Below are positions 46,631 to 55,666 of a stretch of DNA of 64,000 nt, piece by piece (positions within the stretch are counted from its first letter, which is position 1; every line of letters starts with the position of its first letter). The notes under the pieces are model-generated. The model ran no database searches. It worked only from the letters and a program-made list of their open reading frames with translations, and was not told where the DNA came from. Location of the stretch: assembly GCA_016716625.1 (NCBI GenBank), contig JADJVJ010000001.1, positions 310,001 through 374,000 of the forward strand. Reading direction: 5' to 3'. A program made the translations under genes and the position numbers. This DNA comes from Nostocoides sp. (GTDB lineage: Bacteria; Actinomycetota; Actinomycetes; Actinomycetales; Dermatophilaceae).

Positions 46631-47206
46631 CTACCGCAGACCGAGCGAGGCGAGCACGAACCTGCGCACCCGCCCGCGCACCACCGCGGCCGACTCGCCC
46701 TCGCGGACCTGTCGGGCACCCGCGACGATGACCCCTCTGATGAGTTCGGCAACCCCGGAGGCGTCTCGAACACCGTTCTCGTGCAAGGCATCGAGCAGCG
46801 GGCGAGTCAGTGCGGCATGGAGCTCGGCGAGCCGTACCTGGCACTCCGGGGGCAGTTCGACGCCGGCATACGCCATCGTCGGCTCATGCCCGGCCATGGC
46901 GGCCTCGAGGCTGGCGTCGACGTAGGAGGTGAGCCGCCCCCGAGGCGTGCGCGCCCGTCGCATCGCGGCCTCGACCGCGGCCAGGCTGCGGTGAAAGGTC
47001 TCCTCCACGCTGGCGCCGATGAGGGCCCCGGTCGAGGGGTAGTACTGGTAGACGCTGCTGCGCGCGAGCCCGGCGACACCGGCGACCGACGCCGGGGTCA
47101 CCGCGGCCGCGCCGTCGTTGGTGAGCAGGGTCATCGCGGCCTGCAGGATCGCCGAACGCCGCATCGCGTGGTGCTCAGCGACCGTTGCTGCCTCGATCCT
47201 CGGCAT
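46631..47206 (-). CDS. TetR-family transcriptional regulator
   Basis: This 191-residue protein has a TetR helix-turn-helix ('VTPASVAGVAGLARSSVYQY' around residues 36-55, then 'YPSTGALIGASVEE') and a helical effector domain. It is downstream of ppa on the same strand, 57 bp after it, and no transporter or enzyme is next to it, so its target is unknown. The ATG at 47206 is preferred over one 30 bp upstream. Confidence 0.8.
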   Translation of the reverse strand: MPRIEAATVAEHHAMRRSAILQAAMTLLTNDGAAAVTPASVAGVAGLARSSVYQYYPSTGALIGASVEETFHRSLAAVEAAMRRARTPRGRLTSYVDASLEAAMAGHEPTMAYAGVELPPECQVRLAELHAALTRPLLDALHENGVRDASGVAELIRGVIVAGARQVREGESAAVVRGRVRRFVLASLGLR

Positions 47207-47263
47207 GTCTTCGATTCTGGCACGGGCGACGGGCACCGCGGGTGCAGACCGTCAGGCCGTGAC

Positions 47264-47884
47264 TTAGTCGTCCTTGAGCGGGTTCTCCGGGGTCGCGATC
47301 TCCGCGCGGAGGGCGTGCGCCGCCCGGGCCTGAGCTTCGGACGCCGCGATCGACTGTGAGCGGCTCTCCGCGGTCGGCATGCGCCAGCGGGCCGTCGTCA
47401 TCCCGGCTGCCCTGGCGCGCTCGATCGCCTCCCGGACGCACCGCTCGGCCTCTTCGCGGCCCAGCCAGTGCGCGCCCTCAACGGACTTGCCGGGCTCGAG
47501 GTCCTTGTAGGTCTCGAAGAAGTGCTGGATCTCGAGGATGTCGAACTTGCTCAGGTGCTCCAGGTCGGTGATGTGGGACTTGCGCGGGTCACCGGCCGGG
47601 ATGCAGAGGATCTTGTCGTCCCCGCCGGCCTCGTCGCGCATGTGGAACATGCCGATCGGCCGGGCCCGAACCAGGCATCCGGGCCAGGTCGGCTCATCGA
47701 GCAGAACCAGGGCGTCCAGCGGGTCGCCGTCCTCACCGAGGCTGTCCTCGACGTAGCCGTAGTCCGAGGGGTACGCCATCGAGGTGAAGAGCAACCGGTC
47801 GAGGCGAATGCGCCCGGTCTCGTGGTCCACCTCGTACTTGTTCCGGTGACCCTTGGGGATCTCGACGGTGACATCGAACTCCAC
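47264..47884 (-). CDS. ppa: Soluble inorganic pyrophosphatase (family I)
   Basis: This 206-residue enzyme hydrolyses pyrophosphate to phosphate in the cytoplasm. It has 'EIPKGHRNKYEVD', 'YPSDYGYVEDSLGEDGDPLD', the metal site 'DEAGGDDKILCIPAGD' and 'HFFETYKDLEPGK'. The core is about 165 residues; an Ala/Arg-rich C-terminal extension of about 40 residues is unusual in length. It is divergent from dacB. The window also encodes a membrane pyrophosphatase. Confidence 0.95.
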   Translation of the reverse strand: MEFDVTVEIPKGHRNKYEVDHETGRIRLDRLLFTSMAYPSDYGYVEDSLGEDGDPLDALVLLDEPTWPGCLVRARPIGMFHMRDEAGGDDKILCIPAGDPRKSHITDLEHLSKFDILEIQHFFETYKDLEPGKSVEGAHWLGREEAERCVREAIERARAAGMTTARWRMPTAESRSQSIAASEAQARAAHALRAEIATPENPLKDD

Positions 47885-47972
47885 GGCACGCTCCTTCGCT
47901 CACATCGTTCATCGTTAGGCTCAGCGGCTAGTCAACCTCATCCCGACCCCCAGCCGCACCCGTGAGGCCCCC

Positions 47973-49388
47973 GTGAGACGTGTCCCACTCCTGCTCGCCG
48001 CGACGTTCGTCGCCGCGGCCGGCGGGTATGCCGTCGCCGATGCCTACGATCGGGTGCCCGGGATCCTCACCCTCAAACCCCCGGCGCCGGTTCCCAGCGG
48101 GTCCCCGGCTCCCGGGGTCCGACCGCTGGTCAGCGCCCCGCCCGACCCTGCCCAAGCGCCCGTGCCGACCTCAGACGGCCTAGCCGCCGCGCTGCGCGAG
48201 GTGCTCGCCGATCCTCGCCTGGGCACCTCGATTTCAGTCAGCGTGCGTGACGGGGTCACCGGCACGGAGTTGTATGCCGTCGGCACCCGCACCCCGCGCA
48301 CTCCCGCGTCCCTGGTCAAACTGCTCGCGGCCACTGCGGTCTTGCGCTCGATGCCCGGGGATGAGGTTCTGAAGACCTCGGCGGTGCTCTCCGGGACCTC
48401 GCAAGACCTCTACCTGATCGCCGGGGGCGATGTCTTGCTCGCCGCCGGTGCGGGCTCGCCGGGCCAGGTCCGAGGGCGCGCCGGCCTCGCAGACCTCGCG
48501 CAGGGGGTTGCCGATTTCCTGCGGACCCAGGGCCTGACCCAGAGCCTGCGGGTCCACCTCGGCGACCCGTTCCCCGGCAAGGAGCGCACGCCCCCGGGGT
48601 GGCGGCCAGAGGACTTCTCCTCGGGCAGCGCCCTGCCGGTGGCCATGATCGGCCTTGCCGACGACCGGCCCGACCCGGGGACCCCCGGCGTCAGCGACCC
48701 GGAGCGCCGAGCCCTCGAGGCGTTCGTCAAGGCCCTTGTCGAGGCCGGGGTGCCGGCCACACCGGCGCCGGGCAAGACGCGGCGGGACGTGCCGTCGGAG
48801 CAGAGCGGCGCCGTGGAGGTCGCCAGCGTCGAATCGGCCCCGGTGCTCGACCTGGTCAGCGAGGCCCTGCTCGACAGCGACAACCCGATGACCGAGACCC
48901 TGGTGCGGGTGGCGGCCCACTCGGCCAAGGTCGAGATGGCGAGTACCGCCGACGTGCCCCGGTTCGTCACCCAGGCCCTGGCCCGGGCCAAGATCCCGAC
49001 CGCCGGCCTGCAGCTCCTCGACGCAAGCGGCCTGAGCCGGGGGCAGCGGGCGTCGGTGGAGACCATCTCCGCAACCCTCGCTGCGGCCCTGGACACTCAG
49101 GCTGCGCCGTCCTCGGAGCTCCTCGCCCGGCTCCCAGTGGCCGGCTACTCCGGCACCTTGAAGAAGCGCTTCCTCGGTCCCGACGGTAGCGGGGTCGCGG
49201 GTGTTCCCCGCGCGAAGACCGGCACCCTGTCCGGGGCATCCAACATGGCGGGGTGGACGGTGAGCGCCGACGGCCGACCGTTGCTGTTCACGATCATCGC
49301 CGACGGGGTCTCCCCTGCGGGAACGGATCCTGCCCGGGCCGCGTTGGACCGGTTCGCTGCCGTCCTCACCGGATGCGGCTGCCGCTGA
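47973..49388 (+). CDS. dacB: D-alanyl-D-alanine carboxypeptidase/endopeptidase (PBP4 class)
   Basis: This 471-residue protein has a signal or anchor (about 5-23), a Pro-rich linker and an S13-family penicillin-binding domain. Active-site motifs are S-X-X-K in 'TPASLVKLLAATAVL', S-X-N in 'LDSDNPMTETL' and K-T-G in 'RAKTGTLSGASN'. It trims peptidoglycan cross-bridges outside the membrane. The GTG at 47973 fits the signal. It is followed by the DUF2342 protease gene after 43 bp. Confidence 0.92.
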   Translation: MRRVPLLLAATFVAAAGGYAVADAYDRVPGILTLKPPAPVPSGSPAPGVRPLVSAPPDPAQAPVPTSDGLAAALREVLADPRLGTSISVSVRDGVTGTELYAVGTRTPRTPASLVKLLAATAVLRSMPGDEVLKTSAVLSGTSQDLYLIAGGDVLLAAGAGSPGQVRGRAGLADLAQGVADFLRTQGLTQSLRVHLGDPFPGKERTPPGWRPEDFSSGSALPVAMIGLADDRPDPGTPGVSDPERRALEAFVKALVEAGVPATPAPGKTRRDVPSEQSGAVEVASVESAPVLDLVSEALLDSDNPMTETLVRVAAHSAKVEMASTADVPRFVTQALARAKIPTAGLQLLDASGLSRGQRASVETISATLAAALDTQAAPSSELLARLPVAGYSGTLKKRFLGPDGSGVAGVPRAKTGTLSGASNMAGWTVSADGRPLLFTIIADGVSPAGTDPARAALDRFAAVLTGCGCR

Positions 49389-49431
49389 CCCGACCGGGCA
49401 GCGTGATTGCGGCACAAGGAGCCTGCACCTC

Positions 49432-50466
49432 ATGGGATATGTCGACTGGGACTTCGCGATCACGACGGGACGCACCCTCGCGCCCGCCGGCCCGACGGTC
49501 TCGGCCGCGCAGGCCAGCGCCGAGGTCCAGGCCATCCGCGAGGCCGCCGAGCGTGCCCGCGGACCGGTGGCCGAAACCTCGCGGCTGCAGACGCCGGCCG
49601 ATGCGCCCGCGGCCCTCGTCGTCGACCGCCCCACCTGGATCGCGGTCAACGCGCACTCCATGGGTGCCTTGCTCGAGCCGGCCATCGAAACGCTCACCGC
49701 GGGTCGTCCGGCCTCGGCGGCCGCCGCGTCCATCGGCGGCAAAGTGACCGGGGCCGAGGCCGGAGCGCTGCTCGCCTATCTCTCGACCAAGGTCCTCGGG
49801 CAGTACGACCTGGCCCCCGAGGGCGACCCTGCGCTTCTCCTCGTGGCCCCGAACATCATGTCCGTGGCCCGTGAGCTCGAGGTCGACGCCGCCGACTTCC
49901 GGCTCTGGGTGTGCATGCACGAGGAGACCCACCGGGTGCAGTTCACCGCCAACCCATGGCTGCGCACCCACCTCATCGACAGCGCGCGCACCCTGGCCAC
50001 CGATCTCGCCCCGGACCCCGAGCGGATGCAGGAGGTGGTGCGCACCGTCGGGCAGCGGCTGCCCGAGGTCTTCGGATCCGGCGGGATGGGGATCGTCGAG
50101 CTCTTCACCACTCCCGAGCAGCGGGCCAGGATGGCCGACCTCACGGCGGTCATGTCGCTGCTCGAGGGGCACGCGGATGTCGTCATGGACGATGTCGGTC
50201 CCGCGCACATCCCCTCGGTTGCCCACATCCGCGCCAAGTTCACGCAGCGGCGCAAGGGTGCTGGCGCCTCGGACCGGCTGCTCCGCAGGTTGTTGGGCCT
50301 GGAGGCCAAGATGCGCCAGTACCGCGACGGCGCCGCCTTCGTCCGGGCCGTCCAGGACAAGGTCGGGGTGGACGGCTTCAACGCGATCTGGAGCTCCCCG
50401 CAGAGTCTCCCGCTCGCCGCGGAGATCGCCGATCCGCCGTCCTGGGTGCGGCGCGTCCACGGCTGA
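49432..50466 (+). CDS. Zinc-dependent metalloprotease of the DUF2342 family
   Basis: This 344-residue protein belongs to the actinobacterial zincin-like family often labelled DUF2342 or 'coenzyme F420 biosynthesis associated'. It has the HEXXH motif 'MHEETHRVQF' near residue 160 and a later Glu in 'SLLEGHADVVMDD' as the likely third zinc ligand. No signal peptide is seen. It sits between dacB and tilS, a conserved actinobacterial order. Its substrate is unknown. Confidence 0.85.
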   Translation: MGYVDWDFAITTGRTLAPAGPTVSAAQASAEVQAIREAAERARGPVAETSRLQTPADAPAALVVDRPTWIAVNAHSMGALLEPAIETLTAGRPASAAAASIGGKVTGAEAGALLAYLSTKVLGQYDLAPEGDPALLLVAPNIMSVARELEVDAADFRLWVCMHEETHRVQFTANPWLRTHLIDSARTLATDLAPDPERMQEVVRTVGQRLPEVFGSGGMGIVELFTTPEQRARMADLTAVMSLLEGHADVVMDDVGPAHIPSVAHIRAKFTQRRKGAGASDRLLRRLLGLEAKMRQYRDGAAFVRAVQDKVGVDGFNAIWSSPQSLPLAAEIADPPSWVRRVHG

Positions 50467-50479
50467 GAGACTGGGCGGC

Positions 50480-51460
50480 GTGCCTGGTCCACCGCCCGCC
50501 GTCGCCGAGATCCGGTATGCCGTGCGCGCCGTGCTGCGCGAGTGCGGGGCCGGTGACCTCGTCCTCGTCGCGTTGAGCGGTGGCGCGGACTCGACCGCCC
50601 TGGCGGCCGCCACCGGGGTCGAGGCCCCCCTGCTCGGCCTGCGAGCCGGGGCGATCATCGTCGATCACGGCCTGCACTCCGACTCTGCGGAACTCGCCGC
50701 GACCGCGGCCGACCGGGCCCCGGGCCTCGGGCTGGACCCGGTCGAGATCGTCCAGGTCGTCGTCGAAACCCGCGGTGAGGGGCTGGAGGCCGCGGCCCGC
50801 GCCGCCCGCTACGCCGCCCTCGATGCCGCCGCGGACCGGCTCGGGGCGCGACTGGTCCTGCTCGGCCACACCCTTGCGGACCAGGCCGAACAGGTCCTCC
50901 TCGGGCTGGCCCGGGGCTCGGGACTGCGGTCCCTGGCTGGTATGCCGGCCGCGCGCGGCCGCTACCGCCGTCCGCTGCTCGGGATCGATCGCGGGGCGAC
51001 CCGGTTCGCCTGCGAGGTGGACAACCTGCCGTGGTGGGAGGACCCGATGAACGCCGACCCCGCCTACACCCGGGTCCGCGCACGCAAGGCGGTGGCCGAC
51101 CTCGAACGTGACCTCGGCCCCGGGGTCATGGCGGCGCTCGCCCGCAGCGCCACCCAGCTGCGGGCCGACGCCGACCTCATCGACACCCTCGTCGAGGAGA
51201 CCCTGGCCGGCCTCGGCGCAGGACCCTGGCAGGTCGCGGCCCTCACCGCGATCGCCCGTCCCCTGCGCACCCGGCTCTGGCGACGGCTCCTGCTCGCCGC
51301 TGGTGCCCCTGCCGGGCAGGTGAGCAGCCGGCATACCGACGCCTGTGATCGGCTCCTCACCCACTGGCACGGACAGGGCCCGTTGCACCTGCCCGGTGAC
51401 CTCCGGGTGGGCCGGGAGGGCGCTTCGGTGTGGATCAGGGCCGCCGGTCCGGTTGAATAG
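50480..51460 (+). CDS. tilS: tRNA(Ile)-lysidine synthase
   Basis: This 326-residue enzyme modifies C34 of the CAU tRNA-Ile with lysine and ATP so that it reads AUA. It has the ATP-pyrophosphatase loop 'VALSGGADSTAL', 'IIVDHGLHSDSAELA' and 'LLGHTLADQAEQVLL', then 'GMPAARGRYRRPLL' and 'WEDPMNADPAYTRVRAR'. The C-terminal domain is short, as in actinobacterial forms. The GTG at 50480 is in frame 13 bp after the upstream stop. The hpt gene follows after 33 bp. Confidence 0.92.
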   Translation: MPGPPPAVAEIRYAVRAVLRECGAGDLVLVALSGGADSTALAAATGVEAPLLGLRAGAIIVDHGLHSDSAELAATAADRAPGLGLDPVEIVQVVVETRGEGLEAAARAARYAALDAAADRLGARLVLLGHTLADQAEQVLLGLARGSGLRSLAGMPAARGRYRRPLLGIDRGATRFACEVDNLPWWEDPMNADPAYTRVRARKAVADLERDLGPGVMAALARSATQLRADADLIDTLVEETLAGLGAGPWQVAALTAIARPLRTRLWRRLLLAAGAPAGQVSSRHTDACDRLLTHWHGQGPLHLPGDLRVGREGASVWIRAAGPVE

Positions 51461-51493
51461 GGGACGACCGGACACCCCGAGCTAGGAGCAGAC

Positions 51494-52045
51494 GTGGACG
51501 CCAGCCACATGGGAGCCGACCTCGAGAAGGTCCTCATCACCGAAGAGCAGATCCACCATCGCCTCGACGAACTCGCGGGCGAGATCGCCGCCGAGTACGC
51601 CGGCAAGAACCTCCTCCTCGTCGGGGTCCTCAAGGGGGCCGTCCAGGTCATGGCCGACCTACAGCGGGCGCTGCCGGTCTCGGTGCCGGTGGACTGGATG
51701 GCGGTCTCCTCCTACGGCTCGGGCACGAAGTCCTCCGGCGTGGTCCGCATCCTCAAGGACCTCGATGTCGACATCACCGGCAAGCACGTCCTCATCGTGG
51801 AAGACATCGTCGACTCCGGGCTCACCCTGTCCTGGATCAAGGCCAACCTGGAGTCCCGCCACCCGGCCTCGGTGGCCATCTGCACACTGCTGCGCAAACC
51901 GGAGGCGGCCAAGGTGAAAGTCGATGTCCGCTGGGTCGGGTTCGACATTCCGAACGAGTTCGTCGTCGGGTACGGCCTGGACTACGCCGAGGCCTACCGG
52001 GGTCTGCGGTGCGTGGGCACGCTCGCCCCGCACGTCTACAGCTGA
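51494..52045 (+). CDS. hpt: Hypoxanthine phosphoribosyltransferase
   Basis: This 183-residue purine-salvage enzyme has the PRPP-binding motif 'VLIVEDIVDSGLTLS', the 'LKGAVQVMADL' loop and 'VSSYGSGTKSSG'. It converts hypoxanthine or guanine to nucleotides. The GTG at 51494 follows TAGGAGC at good spacing; an ATG at 51509 is also possible. It is placed between tilS and ftsH as in many actinobacteria, and a hairpin follows its stop. Confidence 0.94.
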   Translation: MDASHMGADLEKVLITEEQIHHRLDELAGEIAAEYAGKNLLLVGVLKGAVQVMADLQRALPVSVPVDWMAVSSYGSGTKSSGVVRILKDLDVDITGKHVLIVEDIVDSGLTLSWIKANLESRHPASVAICTLLRKPEAAKVKVDVRWVGFDIPNEFVVGYGLDYAEAYRGLRCVGTLAPHVYS

Positions 52046-52049
52046 GGGT

Positions 52050-52074
52050 CATCCAGGCCCGAACCGCCTGGATG
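52050..52074 (+). terminator. Hairpin between hpt and ftsH
   Basis: CATCCAGGC (52050-52058) pairs exactly with GCCTGGATG (52066-52074) around a 7-base loop, starting 5 bp after the hpt stop. No T tract follows. The remaining 139 bp up to ftsH probably hold the ftsH promoter. Confidence 0.55.
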
Positions 52075-52213
52075 GAACACTCCCCGCCCTTGTCGCGTTC
52101 GATAGCGTGTACCCCTGCACGGTGTATGCCGTGTGCGCTCGCCTGCCGCTCTCAGGTGTGGCAGACCAACGACGATGAAGGAGGCCGGGGCCAGCGCCCC
52201 GGGACGGTTGCGT

Positions 52214-54238
52214 ATGAACGTCAAACGGATGGTGCGGACGCCCCTGTTCTGGGTGCTCGCCGTCTCAGCCCTCTTCCTCGCGCTATGGACTTTTGACACC
52301 TCTGGCGGCTACGCCACGGTGTCGACCTCTCAGGCCGAACAGCTCATCGCGACCAAGAAGGTCGAGAAGGCGACGCTGACGACGGCCAACGTGGTCACCC
52401 TGGACCTGAAGAAGGGTGAGACCTTCACCGACGAGGCCGCCAACGTTCGGGGGGCCACCAAGGTCCGTGCCGAGTTCGTCGACGCCCGGGCCGAGAGCCT
52501 GGTTGGACTCATCAAGGCCAATGTGCCCAACGGCTACAACGACAAGGTCGAGGGCGACAGCGCGTTCTGGACGATCTTCATCTCCTTCTTCCCGGTGCTT
52601 CTCCTGGTCGGGCTCTTCTGGTTCATGATGAGCCAGGCCCAGGGCGGCGGGAACCGGGTCATGCAGTTCGGCAAGTCGCGGGCCAAGCTCGCCACTAAGG
52701 ACACCCCGTCGGTGACCTTCGCCGACGTGGCCGGGGCCGATGAGGCGGTCGAGGAACTGCACGAGATCAAGGACTTCCTCGCCGAACCCGCGAAGTTCCT
52801 CGCGGTCGGGGCCAAGATCCCCAAGGGTGTGCTCCTCTATGGCCCTCCGGGGACCGGCAAGACCCTGCTCGCCCGGGCCGTGGCCGGTGAGGCCGGGGTG
52901 CCGTTCTACTCGATCTCGGGGTCGGACTTCGTCGAGATGTTCGTCGGTGTCGGTGCCAGTCGGGTCCGGGACCTGTTCGAGCAGGCCAAAGCCAACGCGC
53001 CGGCCATCGTGTTCGTCGACGAGATCGACGCCGTCGGTCGGCACCGCGGCGCCGGGCTCGGTGGCGGTCACGACGAGCGTGAGCAGACCCTCAACCAGCT
53101 CCTCGTGGAGATGGACGGCTTCGACGTCAAGACCAACGTCATCCTCATCGCCGCGACCAACCGGCCCGACATCCTCGACCCGGCCCTCCTGCGTCCGGGC
53201 CGGTTCGACCGGCAGATCGCCGTCGAGGCCCCCGACATGCTCGGCCGCCACAAGATCCTCCAGGTGCACTCCCAGGGCAAGCCGATGGCGACCGGGGTCG
53301 ACCTGCTCGCGGTCGCCCGGCGCACCCCCGGCTTCACCGGAGCCGACCTCGCCAATGTCCTCAACGAGGCAGCGTTGCTCACCGCCCGCTCGGACAAGAA
53401 GCTCATCGACAACTCGGTCCTCGACGAGGCCATCGACCGGGTCATCGCCGGCCCGCAGAAGCGCACTCGCATCATGAGCGCCAAGGAGCGCAAGATCACG
53501 GCATACCACGAGGGTGGGCACGCGCTCGTGGCGGCCGGGATGAACCACACCGACCCGGTGACCAAGGTGACCATCCTGCCGCGCGGCCGCGCGCTCGGTT
53601 ACACGATGGTCATGCCGCTGGACGACAAGTACTCCACGACCCGCAACGAGATCCTCGACCAGCTCGCGTACGCGCTCGGCGGCCGGGTCGCGGAGGAGAT
53701 CATCTTCCACGACCCCACGACCGGGGCCGCCAACGACATCGAGAAGGCCACCGCGATGGCCCGCAAGATGGTCACCGAGTACGGCATGAGCGAGCGGGTC
53801 GGCGCGATCAAGCTCGGTCAGAGCCAGGGTGAGGTCTTCCTCGGCCGGGACTACGGCCATCAGCGGGACTACTCCGAGAAGATTGCGGCCGTCATCGACG
53901 AGGAAGTGCGTGCGCTCATCGAGTCGGCGCACGACGAGGCGTGGCACGTCCTCAACGACAACCGCGACATCCTCGACCGGCTCGTCCTCGAACTCCTCGA
54001 GCACGAGACCCTCGGTGCCGGCGAGCTCGCCGAGATTTTCAAGGATGTGCGCCGGCGCCCGCCGCGCCCGACGTGGCTCTCCAGCGAGAGTCGGTTCATC
54101 TCGGACCAGCCGCCGGTGCTCACACCGGCCGAGGCCGCTGCCATGGCCGAGCACTCGGCGATGACCTCGAAGATCGACGCGGTGGCCGAGGCCGGCGGCC
54201 GTGGCCCGGTGGCTGAGCGGGTCGACCCGCATGCCTGA
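52214..54238 (+). CDS. ftsH: ATP-dependent zinc metalloprotease FtsH
   Basis: This membrane-bound AAA+ protease of about 674 residues has two membrane segments (about 8-25 and 118-138), Walker A 'GPPGTGKT', Walker B 'IVFVDEIDAVG', the second region of homology 'NRPDILDPALLRPGRFDR' and the zinc motif 'AYHEGGHALVAAG'. It degrades misfolded membrane proteins and some regulators. The ATG at 52214 gives the family-typical 'MNVKRMVRTPLFW'; an ATG at 52175 would add 13 residues. folE starts within its last codons. Confidence 0.95.
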   Translation: MNVKRMVRTPLFWVLAVSALFLALWTFDTSGGYATVSTSQAEQLIATKKVEKATLTTANVVTLDLKKGETFTDEAANVRGATKVRAEFVDARAESLVGLIKANVPNGYNDKVEGDSAFWTIFISFFPVLLLVGLFWFMMSQAQGGGNRVMQFGKSRAKLATKDTPSVTFADVAGADEAVEELHEIKDFLAEPAKFLAVGAKIPKGVLLYGPPGTGKTLLARAVAGEAGVPFYSISGSDFVEMFVGVGASRVRDLFEQAKANAPAIVFVDEIDAVGRHRGAGLGGGHDEREQTLNQLLVEMDGFDVKTNVILIAATNRPDILDPALLRPGRFDRQIAVEAPDMLGRHKILQVHSQGKPMATGVDLLAVARRTPGFTGADLANVLNEAALLTARSDKKLIDNSVLDEAIDRVIAGPQKRTRIMSAKERKITAYHEGGHALVAAGMNHTDPVTKVTILPRGRALGYTMVMPLDDKYSTTRNEILDQLAYALGGRVAEEIIFHDPTTGAANDIEKATAMARKMVTEYGMSERVGAIKLGQSQGEVFLGRDYGHQRDYSEKIAAVIDEEVRALIESAHDEAWHVLNDNRDILDRLVLELLEHETLGAGELAEIFKDVRRRPPRPTWLSSESRFISDQPPVLTPAEAAAMAEHSAMTSKIDAVAEAGGRGPVAERVDPHA

Positions 54239-54812
54239 GAGCCGGGTGGACCTTGCCCGTGCCGAGGCCGCGGTCCGCGAGCTCCTCCTCGCTATCGGGG
54301 AGGACCCAGACCGGGAAGGGCTGCTGAAGACCCCGTCCCGGGTTGCCCGCGCACTCGGGGAACTCCACAGTGGGCTGTGGCAGGACCCGGCCGAGATCCT
54401 CGGGACGACGTTCTCCATCGACCACGAGGAGCTCATCATCGTCCGGGACATCCCGGTCTACTCCACCTGCGAGCACCATCTGCTGCCCTTCCACGGGGTG
54501 GCGCACGTCGGCTACATCCCGGCCGAGGACGGCCGGGTGACCGGTCTGTCCAAGCTGGCCCGTCTCGTCGACTGCTTCGCCCGGCGTCCCCAGGTGCAGG
54601 AGCAGATCACCACCCAGGTCGCCGACGCGCTCGTGGAGCACCTCGGTGCCCAGGGCGTCATCGTCGTCGTCGAGGCCGAACACCTCTGTATGTCGATGCG
54701 TGGGGTCCGCAAGCCCGGCGCCCGGACGATCACCTCCGCGGTGCGCGGGCAGCTGCGCAACCCGGCGACGCGCGCCGAGGCGATGAGCCTCCTCCTCGGC
54801 GGCAAGAACTGA
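54231..54812 (+). CDS. folE: GTP cyclohydrolase I
   Basis: This 193-residue enzyme opens GTP to dihydroneopterin triphosphate, the first step of folate synthesis. It has the zinc site 'YSTCEHHLLPFHG', 'HVGYIPAEDGRVTGLSKLAR' and 'AEHLCMSMRGVRKPG'. It overlaps ftsH by 8 bp and folP follows after 2 bp, so folE-folP-folBK form one unit. Confidence 0.96.
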   Translation: MPESRVDLARAEAAVRELLLAIGEDPDREGLLKTPSRVARALGELHSGLWQDPAEILGTTFSIDHEELIIVRDIPVYSTCEHHLLPFHGVAHVGYIPAEDGRVTGLSKLARLVDCFARRPQVQEQITTQVADALVEHLGAQGVIVVVEAEHLCMSMRGVRKPGARTITSAVRGQLRNPATRAEAMSLLLGGKN

Positions 54813-54814
54813 CC

Positions 54815-55666
54815 ATGGCGCCGTCGTCGGCGTCCGCAACGCCCACGGCATACGTCCGGCCCCTCATCATGGGCGTGGTCAACGTGACCCCGGACTCGTT
54901 CAGCGACGGCGGGGCGTGGTTCGCGCCTGGGGCGGCGATCGCGCACGCTCAGCAGCTTGTTGCTGATGGGGCCGCGATTCTCGACATCGGCGGCGAGTCG
55001 ACCCGGCCCGGTGCGGTGAGGCCCGCCGAGGACGAGGAGTGGCGCCGCACCATCCCGGTCATCCGCGCCGTGATCGACCTCGGGGTGCCGGTCTCCATCG
55101 ACACCATGCGCTCACGGGTGGCGGCGGCGGCGATCGAGGCCGGGGCAAGCATCGTCAACGACGTGAGCGGAGGGCTCGCCGACCCGGAGATGGGCCGCGT
55201 GGTCGCACAGGCCGGGGTCGACTACGTCGCCATGCATTGGCGCGGCCATTCGGTCGACATGCAGAGCCGGGCGGTGTACGGCGACATCGTCGCTGAGGTC
55301 ACCGCGGAACTGCAGGAGCGAGTGGAGGCCCTGCGTGCGGCCGGGGTGGCTGCTGAGCGGATCATCCTCGATCCCGGTTTCGGGTTCGCCAAGCTCGCTC
55401 AGCACAACTGGGACCTGCTTCGCGGGCTCGATGTCCTGGTCGCGCTCGGCCACCGGGTGCTCGTGGGCACCTCACGCAAGAAGTTCCTCGGCCTCGTCGG
55501 CCGCAGTGCACAGACCGAGCGGCCGGCGCTTGAGCGAGACACCGCCACCGCGGTGACCAGCGCGTATGCCGCCGAGAACCGGGCGTGGGCCGTCCGAGTC
55601 CACGACGTGCGCTCCACGGTGGACGCCTTCGATGTCGCCGAGGCGTTGGCAGGGTGGACCCCGTGA
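54815..55666 (+). CDS. folP: Dihydropteroate synthase
   Basis: This 283-residue enzyme joins p-aminobenzoate to the pterin diphosphate and is the target of sulfonamides. It has 'MGVVNVTPDSFSDGG', 'DIGGESTRPGA', 'VSIDTMRSRVAAAAIEAGA', 'NDVSGG' and 'ILDPGFGFAK'. The TIM-barrel length is normal. Its stop overlaps the folBK GTG by 4 bp. Confidence 0.95.
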   Translation: MAPSSASATPTAYVRPLIMGVVNVTPDSFSDGGAWFAPGAAIAHAQQLVADGAAILDIGGESTRPGAVRPAEDEEWRRTIPVIRAVIDLGVPVSIDTMRSRVAAAAIEAGASIVNDVSGGLADPEMGRVVAQAGVDYVAMHWRGHSVDMQSRAVYGDIVAEVTAELQERVEALRAAGVAAERIILDPGFGFAKLAQHNWDLLRGLDVLVALGHRVLVGTSRKKFLGLVGRSAQTERPALERDTATAVTSAYAAENRAWAVRVHDVRSTVDAFDVAEALAGWTP

